A stretch of 64,000 nucleotides of DNA from Metaphire vulgaris (lineage: Eukaryota > Annelida > Clitellata > Crassiclitellata > Megascolecidae), in the NCBI GenBank assembly GCA_018105865.1, contig CM030840.1, forward strand, positions 8,686,006 through 8,750,005. The letters are read 5' to 3'. A program made the translations under genes and the position numbers. The notes below the pieces were generated by a model. That model did no database searches and was not told where the DNA came from. It saw only the letters and a list, made by a program, of their open reading frames with translations. Within the stretch, counting starts at the first letter, position 1. Every line of letters starts with the position of its first letter. Shown piece by piece: positions 10,466 through 19,849 of this stretch.

Positions 10466-10730
10466 GACCAAAAGCTGTAATAAAGCAGGAAGAGTGCGAA
10501 GGCAGAAACGGAAATACATCAACTTATGATTGCAATGACAGCAGTAAATAGGGAAGCTAATATTTATGATAGCTGGATTTTAAGTGGTTTAGTAGAGGTT
10601 TTCTTGTGTTGAAAACCACTGAAATTCATGTTCAAAATTTTTGAGACACCTTCAATGAGCTATGGCAGTCCATAAGAACCAGCCTTGCAGTCCGGACTGT
10701 GGACCATGGACCACAGTTTGAGTATCCCTG

Positions 10731-11189
10731 CAATAGACTGTGACCATTTCAATGCCATTTCTATAGCGAATATGATACAATTTCACTGCCTATGGCCAAT
10801 ATTAGCATCCAGATTTTTGATGTTTATCAGTATAGGTCTTGGCAAAGTCTTGATACTTGAACATTTTTCTTAACATGTTGACTGTCAGGCCATAGATTAC
10901 TCTGTCGCCACTGCGTGTGTGTGTATGTGTGTGTGTGTGTTGCACATGTGCAGAGATTACTGGCTGCATTCTGTACCCTTGTCATCAAACGGTTGTTTAC
11001 GGTCGTTTTGTTGTTGTTTTGTTTTGCTGAGTTGGTGTTCAATTGAACAACTGTGGCCGCCTGATCGATGTGAATTGTCTTTGCCCATTTATTCAAACAA
11101 TTGCACATTTGTGGCAAGGTTTTTTATGGGCTGGATGAAATGGCAGATGATGGCATTCGCTTGCTACAGTCGGGCCCTCCCCTCAATCT
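10731..11189. other. NUBP2 intron sequence with a TG microsatellite
   Basis: No gene or element end recognised. A (TG)n tract lies at about 10915-10941. Confidence 0.5.
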
Positions 11190-11560
11190 GAGATCACGCC
11201 GACTTGCACTCAGTCAGGACATGCACAGCCGGATGAATCTGCCTCGTTCTGTATAGCGACAATGAGAGCAGGTGTTTACAACCAGCATGGTCACCAGTCT
11301 CAACAAGAGCAATTTCACCATCTCGTTTTGTAGTCGGCGTCATCCTCTGCCAACACCAACCGGCATCTGCCCACGACTGATAATACAACTCCGATTCCAG
11401 TTTGGCGCCTAAATGGCTGCCAGCATGTTTTCTGTGCATGCCTCAGATTGTCTTTTCTTTGACATTGTAATGCGCTTGTTAACAGCATCTGAACAGGCAC
11501 AATATAAATAGCTAGTTTACCTTACCTTAACCTTATCTTACCTTTACCTTACCTTCAGCA
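11190..11560 (+). mobile_element. Retroposon 3' end with TTACC-type tail
   Basis: The segment ends ACAATATAAATAGC followed by a run of CTTACC/CTTAAC repeats (about 11515-11555). This is the same design as the GGCGCTATAAAT plus short-repeat tails of other CR1/L2-like elements in the window. No convincing protein segment. It is probably a 5'-truncated LINE or a SINE with a LINE-derived tail. Confidence 0.45.
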
Positions 11561-11955
11561 ACTTACTGATGGGATAGGAGATGCACGAAGCATAGGAAAT
11601 GTTGCAAAATGCTTGTGCTACTAAATGACATACTTTTTCTTACCTTTGAGAGAAATAAAATCCAGCTGATATATTCCGAATAGACATGTACTAGACATAT
11701 GGAAAATAACCAAATCCAGTTTATATATCCTGAATGGACTTGTAAGAAATGTGTGGAAACAATTCAAAGTGTACTGTGATTTCAATATCAGACAAAGGCC
11801 AGCAGCAGAAAGGTGTGGGTGGTGTGAAGCATTGTGCATAGAAATAAATAAATCCACTCTTGAATAAATAGTACTGTTGAATAGATACAATCTTGAATAA
11901 ATAGTACTGTTCACAGGCTCTATTTCCTTCTTTATCTATATTTTGAAGTAGGGTT
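11561..11955. other. Unassigned intron sequence with short local duplications
   Basis: Two local duplications are visible: TTGAATAAATAGTACTGTT occurs twice near 11862-11912, and similar phrases with AATCCAGYT and TATATCC/TTCC recur near 11660 and 11714. No coding similarity seen. Confidence 0.4.
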
Positions 11956-12037
11956 TTAACCCTTTTACCATTCATTTATTTGTAACGTAATGTACAAATG
12001 GATTAGCATTCTCAGGGTAAAATGGTAAAAGAGTTAA
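11956..12037. mobile_element. 82-bp inverted-repeat element with TTAA ends (piggyBac-type)
   Basis: TTAACCCTTTTACCAT at the left faces ATGGTAAAAGAGTTAA at the right, a near-perfect inverted repeat with TTAA at both ends. TTAA duplication is the hallmark of piggyBac insertion. It lies 155 bases from a piggyBac transposase relic, so it may be a miniature relative or a terminal remnant of that element. Confidence 0.6.
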
Positions 12038-12192
12038 TTAAACATAGTGCAGGTGCTGAGGGGCAGGCTTCACAGATGTATCATGATTCCCAGTGCCTAC
12101 CCTGCTTTGTACATATCACACACCTTCTTGCTGGTCTTTCTTTGCCCCTGATGCTGATGGAATTGCGTAAATGAAATATTGTCCTCCTAGTC

Positions 12193-12870
12193 TCAGGAGG
12201 TCATGCAATTTATTTTTGCTGTAGGATAACAGGTGGTTAAATTGGCTCTGATCATTCCTGACTTCCTAGCAGAGTCTGAATTAGATAGTCTGAACCACTG
12301 TTGATTATGTGTTCCACCTGTCTTTTTGTACAGCCGGAAGGCATTCATGACAGCCATGTAGATAAACTGTGGGACCACCTTTCTATGCCCCTTAAGGATT
12401 TTCTAAGTGGTGAGTAATATGACAGAAGTTAGTTCATGTGATTGACCCCACACATGTATTTATTATATTGCAAAATAGTCTGGCTTCTGGGTGAATTTGC
12501 CAGATTGGTTTCTTTTTGGCTGTCTTTGAAAAATTCTTGCGTGATGAGTGAGCAGCATCAGAATCTCTCTCTTGTTTTTCCACTTCATCACAGTGATGGT
12601 CCCACACCAACAAGCAAGCAATATGCTGTCCTGGGCGTAATTTTGCTTTTATGACAGAATCTGAGAGTTGTTTCCTGTTATGCCTCAGGTTCCGCAGAGA
12701 TGGGTTCCTCGAGACAGCAACTGTTTGGCCAGCGGAATTCTGGTGTAGAAGTTGTCAACATAAAGCGAATTACCCTGTTCAAGCCTTTTTATCATCGACG
12801 TCATGACAGCACTTTCAGCATGGCCAAGGCATGACATTGGGTCATATTTGACACAATGCACCAACACGTT
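12193..12870 (-). pseudogene. piggyBac-type transposase, C-terminal remnant
   Basis: Minus strand. 12867-12685 encodes SLYVDNFYTRIPLAKQLLSR and THLCGT, the VDNFYTS...L...GT block with a catalytic Asp of piggyBac/PGBD transposases. A frameshift leads into LRHNRKQLSD and AKLRPGQH. Further on, 12378-12193 encodes VVPQFIYMAVMNAFRLYKKTGG, abbreviated here to its core FIYMAVMNAFRLYKKTGG, which is the family's helical block after the last catalytic residue. Several frameshifts and stops separate the pieces. The N-terminal half is absent. Confidence 0.7.
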
Positions 12871-12892
12871 CCATGCATTTTCACTTGACTTG

Positions 12893-13455
12893 CAGGGGTC
12901 TCAAACTCAAATTGCTCCAAGGTCTGCATGAGACCTTGCACAGTAACTCAAGTGCCACAACACCCAAATTTTGTTACAATGATAAAGTTGACAAAATAAA
13001 CAAAAAAATAAGAATGTAGTCATAATGCTTTACAAATTTGATATAAATCATTTATTAGAGCCATGAGCCATATTCTGCAATTTGAAGGTAATTACCACAT
13101 TAAGTTGCATATTTAAATCAGTTTTTGTTCTGGCTACTTATCTGGCATCATTTTGCATCAACAAGAGCCTCTATATTAGGTTGGAATATATGACAAGAAG
13201 GCAATCTCAATGTTGCTTGCAGATGTTCATCAGTGAGTCGTGACCTTAGCACAGATTTCTTAACCTTCATGAATGAGAAGAATTGTTCACATAAGTATGC
13301 ACTTCCAAACATTGCAAAAATCCTTGCACATTAGCTGATAAATCTGTAAATCTGGTGGCAACAGTATTGGGTGACAAGCTTATGCCTTCAAACAATTTCT
13401 TTTTATCAGGGCATAAATTGTCACTGACTTTTAAAAGGCATTCTTTTATTAACAA
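12893..13455 (-). pseudogene. hAT transposase relic (GTF2IRD2/ZBED5-like) with one hAT terminus
   Basis: Minus strand. 13455-13267 encodes LLKVSDNLCPDKKKLFEGIS and LSPNTVATRFTDLSANVQ, the block conserved in GTF2IRD2- and ZBED5-like hAT transposases. After a large internal deletion it continues as CEQFFSFMKVKKSVLRSRLT and DEHLQATLR, the C-terminal dimerisation block of the same family. A hAT-like terminus, CAGGGGTCTCAAACTC, begins at 12893. No partner terminus was found. Confidence 0.7.
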
Positions 13456-13749
13456 ACCCTATGTAAATGGTAGTGAATAGCGATTGCAATCCTGGTATCC
13501 CAAATCCCGGGATCCTGGCCAGTTTTTCCGATCTCGTAATCCCTGGATTGATGTCATGGGAGTTCAGTCATCAAATTTCACTGTTTGGTTTGCTGCTGCA
13601 GCTTCCTGTGCTAATGCCCAAGTCCAGCCCATGTCTAGCAATTCAGAATTGGAATCTTCAGCAATGCAGAACACAGGAGATGATCTCAGCAAACACAAGG
13701 AACGAATGCAAACATCAAGGTATATTCCTTCTGTCCACCGGGGGAGACT
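13456..13749. other. Unassigned sequence
   Basis: Two overlapping short open frames (13467-13751, 13484-13819) have no recognisable domain. The second merges into the LINE remnant that follows. Nothing else supported. Confidence 0.35.
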
Positions 13750-15161
13750 GAACAACTGCAGGCCAGCACACTTGACTACATTTCCAAGATCAAGCAGTGA
13801 ACAGCAGCAAACCGGTTAGCCTTAAATCCTGGCAAGACAGAGTTCCTCTGGGTCAGCACCCCCAGGAGGAATCACCTGATAGCCGTACACTGTTTTCAAT
13901 TGATGGCGTCGACATTGCCCCTATAACCGATCTGTGCCTTCTCGGTGTTCTATTGGACGAGTCGCTCACGTATGTCGGGCATATTGACAACATGTCAAGA
14001 ATCTGTTATCACCAGCTCCGGAAGAAAAGGGAGATCTGCCATTGCATATCAACTGCTGCAACAATACAACTCGTATGCACTTTTGTTTGATCACGTTGAT
14101 TATTATTATAGTATTTTACTGTACATGGCCTCCCCGGCAATCAACTTTGCCGGCTGCAATTGGTGCTAAACTTTGCCGCTCGAGTGATATTCAGAGCCTG
14201 GTGGAATGACCACATGACTCCATTACTCAGAGACAATCTCCACTGGCTCCAAATACTGGAATGCATCATCTTTAAACGATGCTGGCTTACTTTTTGAGTC
14301 CTGCACAACTCTACCTGTCTCGCCTACTTAACGTCACTGATCCAGAGGCCCATGATGACTGAAAGGCACTCGCATCTTTGGTCCAGCAGTCACATCCTTA
14401 TGGCCATTCCCCCTCCATCCAGGATGGTGAAATTTTGCGAGAGATCTGTCAAGCGAGGGAACCCCATACTATTATTATTATCTTTGTTAATTTATATAGC
14501 ACAATGCCTAAGTCGAGAGCGCTTCACACCTAACAATCGTACGATGTTCTAAACAAATACGTCTTAAGGTTCTTTGCAAACTGGGCACTAGTGCTTGAAT
14601 TAGTGACATAGTCAGGGAGACCGTTCCAGAGGATTGGATTCCCCCGCGTAACCGATCTTTCGCCAAGCTTAGCCGGCCTTGACGGAGGCGGGACGACAAG
14701 TAGTAAACAATGACTAGACCGAAACTGACAACCGTCTGTATTCGTGAGGCGCCGTCATATGACAGACGTCTGTTAGTTGGTGCAAGTGGGGTCATTCAGT
14801 GCCCTGTGTGTAGTCCAACAGTGCTTGTAGACTATGCGCTCAGGAATCCAGAGCCAGTGCAATCTGTCCTTGAGCAGCGCGGTAACATGGTCGCTCCATC
14901 TGGCACCATAGATCAATCGGGCAGAGACATTCTGTACTGCCTGAAGGCGACGTAGCTGACATGCCGGAAGACCAACTATGGAATGCATTACCAGAGGATG
15001 TGACTTTTAAAGCAACCTCCGTCAAACTGTTTGCAAAGAAACTAAAGACGCACTTATTCAATATCTCCAATAAGTGCCATGCTGGGCTTGCGAAGCAGTC
15101 TCTCATCTGTAATGTCACATTTCTTGACTGTAATAGAACCATAAATTCAGTTACTTTGTAG
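13750..15161 (+). pseudogene. CR1-type LINE C-terminal remnant, split by an opposite-strand LINE
   Basis: The + strand pieces read LFSIDGVDIAPITDLCLLGV and LLDESLTYVGHIDNMSRICY, then, after stops, FAARVIFRAWWNDHMTPLLR and DNLHWLQ, matching the CR1 RT C-terminal region. The final block (QLWNALPEDVTFKATSVKLF, AKKLKTHLF) lies at 14975-15050. Between them (about 14465-14975) is a minus-strand LINE end. Many stops and frameshifts. Confidence 0.7.
14465..14985 (-). mobile_element. 5'-truncated CR1/L2-type LINE, minus strand
   Basis: Its 3' end is at the left: an (ATT)n tail at 14469-14480, then the reverse complement of CACAATGCCTAAGTCGAGAGCGCTT. Coding remains on the minus strand are GLPACQLRRLQAVQNVSARL, WSDHVTALLKDRLHWLWIPE and RIVYKHCWTTHRALND. 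It was inserted into the + strand CR1 remnant. Confidence 0.7.
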
Positions 15162-15599
15162 GTTAATTGGTGGTTCCACTGTGAAGAAATCTGTCTAGCT
15201 CATTATGCACAGTGATCTTCATTTAAAGTGCCTGAAAATGTGCTGTGCAAACAAATAATTTCGATGTGCTTTGTTTTGTGACACAGTTGCTACAAATAAA
15301 ACATGTTTGCCAACAACCTGAACGTACATGTTTTGTGGGGAGAGGGGTTCTTTCATCTACATTTCTAATGAGTTTCATCAAGATTGGTCAAAATTTGATA
15401 AAGCTATAGCTAAAATAAAATGGGTGATGGACTTATTGTATTACTATAATGGCACTTGTACTGAAAATGCCCGGTTCTCAAATTCAACTATATTTTACAA
15501 TGGAGCCCTCCCAACAATGCCCAGCTCATTTTGCCCCTACTAGAATTTTACTTGCTGATAGCAGATTCACAGCAAAAAATTGTGGGAACTGCTAAATCA
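15162..15599. other. Unassigned, probably 3' region of the preceding LINE
   Basis: Follows the LINE stop near 15160. The AATAAA at about 15295 and general A+T richness fit an untranslated tail. Nothing else recognised. Confidence 0.35.
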
Positions 15600-16340
15600 A
15601 GTAAATTGAGAAGAAAGGTTTAAGAATAAACACCAATAAAACATTCTGCCTAGTGATATCCAAGAAGAAAGACATTCCCAAATGCGAAATCAACATAGAC
15701 GGAGAGAAAATTAAACAAGTCACTACATTCAAATATCTAGGAAGCTGGTTCACCGGTGATGCGAAAAGTTAATCAAAAATAGGATTGGCAAAAGCAGCCT
15801 TTGGGAATTTAAAACACATAGTAACAAACAGACATTTAACAATGAAAACAAAGATTAGGGTTCTGGAATGCTATGTTTGGCCAATCATGTTATATGGTAC
15901 AGAAACGTGGACTATCTCTAAAGTCACGAAAGAAAAAGCTTGAAGCTGCAGAAATGTGGTTCTTAAGAAAAATTTTGAAAATATCTTGGACTGAAAGGAA
16001 ACGAATGAATTAGTACTCAAAATGGCAGGCACACAAAGAAAATTGCTATCTACAATACGTAAAAGACAACTTCAATTTTTTGGACATATACCGGTAATGA
16101 GGAAGAAAGATATAGAAAACCTGGTAACTACTGGAAAAGTCAAAGGCAAAAGATCAAGAGGAAGACAAAGAATGACATATATCATTAGTTTACTATACTG
16201 ACTGATGTAAAGGGGTAGCTACAGAATTAGAACTCATACAAGCAACACACAGCAGAGAGAAATGGAAGTCCATAGTCGTCAACGTAGAAATACACAACAC
16301 CTGAAGAAGAAGAAGAAGAAGAAGAAGAAGAAGAAGAAGA
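15600..16340 (+). pseudogene. RTE-type LINE 3' end with (GAA)n tail
   Basis: In shifting frames the + strand encodes EEKGLRINTNKTFCL-like text, then CEINIDGEKIKQVTTFKYLG, VLECYVWPIMLYGTETWTIS, RKLLSTIRKRQLQFFGHI and VKGKRSRGRQRM. This is the C-terminal order of RTE reverse transcriptases. It ends AACACCTGAAGAAG with a (GAA)n run at 16301-16340, like the LINE at 10450. Several frameshifts and stops. Confidence 0.75.
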
Positions 16341-16895
16341 ATTTTACTAGAATAACCAAATCCACCAACTCTTATTCTTGGTGGAGGCAGAATATCCATG
16401 ACCACATTAAAATAGCCATTATCACCACTATTTTCATCAATTGAATGGAGTCATTCTAAAACTTCCATACACCAAATTAACCATTTTCAATGACCATCCT
16501 CCATTATCATCAAAATACTCAACCCCTTTTGAAAAATTTCTCAATTATCACCTTCATAGGCTCAACCAATAACAGCAGCAGAGAAAATGGAAGTCCATAT
16601 CAATTGAAAGAAGAAGAAGAAGAACAAGAAGAAGAAGAAGAATTTTACTAGAATAACCAAATCCACCAACTCTTATTCTTGGTGGAGGCACAGCCTTCCT
16701 CATCCATGACCACATTAAAATAGCTTGTTCATTATCACCACTATTTTCATCAATTGAATGCTTTTCAGTCATTCTAAAACTTCCATACACCAAATTAACC
16801 ATTTTCAATGTTTACCATCCTCCATTATCATCAAAATACTCAACCCCTTTTGGAAAATTTCTCAATGAATTCACTACCTTCATAGGCTCAACCAA
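16256..16895. repeat. Tandem duplication (two ~310-bp copies) with clustered indels
   Basis: Copy 1 (about 16256-16560) and copy 2 (about 16578-16895) both run from the GAGAAATGGAAGTCCATA phrase through a GAA tract to CTTCATAGGCTCAACCAAT. They are nearly identical except at about five sites. At each of these copy 2 has 4-10 extra or replaced bases (for example CAGCCTTCCTC, TTGTTCA, CTTTTC). The duplication includes the LINE's GAA tail. Confidence 0.8.
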
Positions 16896-16935
16896 TCCGC
16901 CTCAACAGCGACTCAAATCACATCACCCCCTACAG

Positions 16936-17305
16936 TTGAACAAGGAACCCACAGACATCGTTGGTCAGTGGAGACTTGGCTGGAAGTCGGCCCAGGCGAA
17001 CAACTACCATCTGGTAGAAGATCCCACTATCCGACAACCAGGATTCGACACCCTGCCATGTCATCTTTGGTGCCTGTTGAACTGCTTCCGGACAGCGCAG
17101 GGTCACTGCAAATACTGTTGCCGGAAGTGGAGACGGGACGAATCAGATCTGTGTATCTGCAGTGAAGTGCAAACAAGGAATCACATGGTTGACTCTTGTC
17201 CTATAACAAGACTCGAGGTTGACGGTCTTCAGACATTACACTCAGCTAATGATGTCGCAGTCAAATGGTTGACTTCTTTCAGCACTTGAAGCATACGATA
17301 ATAAC

Positions 17306-17348
<43 letters not shown>

Positions 17349-17350
17349 GG
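16936..17350 (+). pseudogene. Jockey/I-like LINE C-terminal zinc-knuckle end with (AAT)n tail
   Basis: The open frame 16936-17289 encodes CLLNCFRTAQGHCKYCCRKW, ESDLCICSEVQTRNHMVDSC and ANDVAVKWLTSFST, then a stop. The RFRTGxGxC...C.C...QT.xHxxxxC arrangement is the C-terminal zinc-binding segment typical of many Jockey/I-like LINEs. An (ATA/AAT)n run follows at 17304-17348. Only the 3' end is present. Confidence 0.75.
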
Positions 17351-17465
17351 CTCAGCAGAAACAACCCCACATGAATTCTTGATAACTGGAGATTTCAACA
17401 TACATGTTATTGTGACGAAAAACTTCTCCTTTAATCCCTTAATGGCAACGGACAATCTCCGCTGA
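17351..17465 (+). pseudogene. Short LINE endonuclease scrap
   Basis: Encodes HEFLITGDFNIHV, the GDFN box of CR1/L2-type endonucleases, with no usable context on either side. It follows directly on an (AAT)n tract. Confidence 0.5.
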
Positions 17466-18173
17466 TATGTTTCCGAAATGATCGAGGGAAGATTTTTCAG
17501 GCGGGAAGAGAAATTTTAGTTCGAAAATATATATGGGTCCCCACCCTGGTATTGGATGGACTTGCTTGTGAATAAACAACACGTATCACTTGATTATAAT
17601 ACAGTTTTATTCAATATAAAGAGCAATTTAATTAATAGTTCTGCGGATATCTTCCGTGAAATGAAATAGTTCCATATGCAAGAGTTAATACAGTATCTGC
17701 GTGAATCAATCGTGCAGTTATGCTGGCACGGATATATCTCAATAGTCAATCAATCGGCAAGCAAACAAAACTTTATCGCAGACATATCTGCGTGAATATC
17801 TGCAGAGCAAATGGTTTCTATCTACAATGAAATATGGCTATGCAATGCTCAATAAGGCGTATCTATCTGCGCAACTGTTCGCAGAATAATCAGTTCCTAC
17901 AGGCAATAAAACAGTCAAATAAGTCTGCAAACAAATATGCGAACTTCACTTAATCCGCAGAGATATCTGCAGAGAATTAGATCCCAATTAATTTCTCTAA
18001 GGCAATTTAGGCATAGGCAAAGATATGTCTGCAAGTCTTTTAGACTTATCCGCAGATATATCCGTTGAAGGACAACAAATCCAGCTATTTTTATCTTTTG
18101 TTTCAAAACCCGAAGTGAAACACTTCGAGGTGGCTACCAGCCATCGGTGACAATTAAGTCAATGATTGTAATG
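17466..18173. repeat. Region with dispersed ATATCTGC / CCGCAGATAT motifs
   Basis: About ten variants of a TATCTGCGT or CCGCAGATAT word occur between 17640 and 18070 with irregular spacing and on both strands. No coding similarity. Possibly a degraded satellite or the interior of an unknown element. Confidence 0.45.
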
Positions 18174-18388
18174 CTGAATTGAGACTACGCGCCTCTTCGA
18201 GTGGGCACAGTGGCTGTGTTGAGTTGTGACTACGCGCCACTTCGAGCTAGGGTATGCGACCCCTGTTGTGGTATATGTTTGTTGAGTTGTAGCTACGCGC
18301 TACTTCGAGCAGGCACGGTGGCCGTGTTGAGTTGTGACTGTCGCGTCACTTCGAGCTAGTGTATGCGACCCCTGTAGTAGATGTCGTG
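18174..18388. repeat. Minisatellite of alternating ~44- and ~62-bp half-units
   Basis: Four half-units (starting at about 18174, 18219, 18282, 18326) each begin TTGAGTTGTGACTACGCG or a variant and contain CACTTCGAG. They alternate between a type ending GGCACGGTGGCCGTG and a type ending TATGCGACCCCTG, so the higher-order period is about 107 bp. Confidence 0.75.
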
Positions 18389-19009
18389 TATGCCGGCCAA
18401 ACCGGAGCACCTTGTCAGCAAGGTGGCAGACTGTCTGGAGGCGTCTTGGCGGGAAGACGGCCAACTACCTCTGAATCAAAACTCAGACGGTCGGAACGAC
18501 GCTCCAACCTGATTCAGTCGTTTAGAGGCTTGCTGAAAAGCTCTACAACCGAACTGCATCAGCTCTCATGGGCCTGGATATAAGACATCAGGTCCTCGCG
18601 ATAAAAAGGTTTGCTATTGCACCACTTAAAAATCATTTGGCATTTTGAAATGAAAAGCGCCATCTACTGAATATTTTACAGGTAACTACTGTTGAATTAT
18701 TGCCAATTATTGGTATACGAATTATGACTAAAGATTCGCTAACTTAATTATTATTAATTATTAACTAATATCGATCACTGAAAATGATCAACTCTATACT
18801 CTATAGTAAAATGCTATGGCTCAACACTGTAGCGACTAAACTGGGAAGCGTCGCTATATAGAAATCATTAATCAATATCAACGCGTATAAGAAGAACACG
18901 CGGCAATATACGCTGAAAAATGAAACACACAGGTAAAATTAAAATTCCTCCACATTAACATAAACAATCACCAAAATTCTACTCAATTCACACAGCTCCT
19001 AGCACAAGC
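18389..19009. other. Unassigned intron sequence
   Basis: 18389-18600 is moderately G+C-rich with an unconvincing open frame (end of 18359-18583). 18600-19009 is A+T-rich. No element ends or proteins recognised. Confidence 0.35.
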
Positions 19010-19790
19010 AAACTTTACATAACACATTTCCTTACCAATTCACATTCTTGGCCACACCTTAGACCTATTAATTCCGGTGGCGCCGTTTCTGGCGGTCAAG
19101 CATGTTCCTGTACATGCCTCGGAAAAGCGTGGTTCTGGGCGGTTCGACGATATTTTGCGCACGTTTTAGAGCAAAATGTGCGAGTAGTGACCTTCCCGTC
19201 ATTTTCGGGAGGTCCTCTGCACTTTTCTCGGGTGGATTAGGACGGTTTTAGTCGCTGATTCGTCGCCTTTCTGGTCCACCATCTTGTTTTGGCGATTTTT
19301 CTATCAATGCGGCCTGGCAGAACTGCAGACTAGATACCGGTGTGGGAATGCTGCGACATCCGTTCTAATTGTTACCTGGAATTCCATCCAAAGTCGGATT
19401 CACCTAGCTCGATGACGGTTTACTCACGGGAGTCCGCATCTCAGAAATTCTCCGTGTGGCTCGTCTCGCGGACAGTTCTTACAACATCCACGGAATTTTC
19501 AACATCTTATCCCATGTTTTTGTTCCTTTGACGTGCCTGGTGCGGACGGTTCTACAGCAGAAGGCTCCTTTCTACGGGATTCGCTACCGTGGGCGTTTGG
19601 GCGGTGATTTCCGTCGTTTCCATCAGGGCTGACTTTACGCTGTCTCTGTTATCCAACGTTCGCCATCGGCATGCCAAAGTATGTAAAAGCGCCTTTGACT
19701 TTGACCTTCGTCGTGCATACGGCGCTATAGAAGTCGTCAAGAAGATAAAGATAAAGCTTAATTACCCTATATTAATTACCCTATCTTCTT
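19010..19790 (+). mobile_element. Retroposon-like unit ending GGCGCTATAGAA
   Basis: A G+C-richer block (CCACCATCTTG near 19276, then CTGGAATTCCATC, TTTTCAACGGAATTT-like text) ends with ACGGCGCTATAGAAGTCG and a short A+T tail. The block at 37700-38560 has the same style: CGCCATCTTG, then AACGGAATTTTCCATC, ending AGGCGCTATATAAAT. The shared terminus suggests 5'-truncated or non-autonomous CR1/L2-related retroposons. No protein recognised. Confidence 0.45.
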
Positions 19791-19849
19791 CATCGCTGTC
19801 TCCTTGTTCAGGAGTTAGTCCATGCTCTCCGCTGATCATTTCTTTATTT

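Larger units (their letters stand above)
5217..10730. mobile_element. hAT MITE, outer shell of a nested insertion
   Basis: The left end is CAAGGGTTCTCAAAC and the right end is GTTTGAGTATCCCTG. The two halves (5217-5579 and 10477-10730) match the left and right halves of the 592-bp element at 28076-28667, including the GCAGTCCAYAAGAACCAGCC phrase near the right end. The halves are separated by an RTE LINE, whose target duplication lies in this element's sequence. The flanking 8-mers (CAGGCCAC / CAATAGAC) do not match well, so its own target duplication is lost or the outermost bases are off. Confidence 0.75.
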
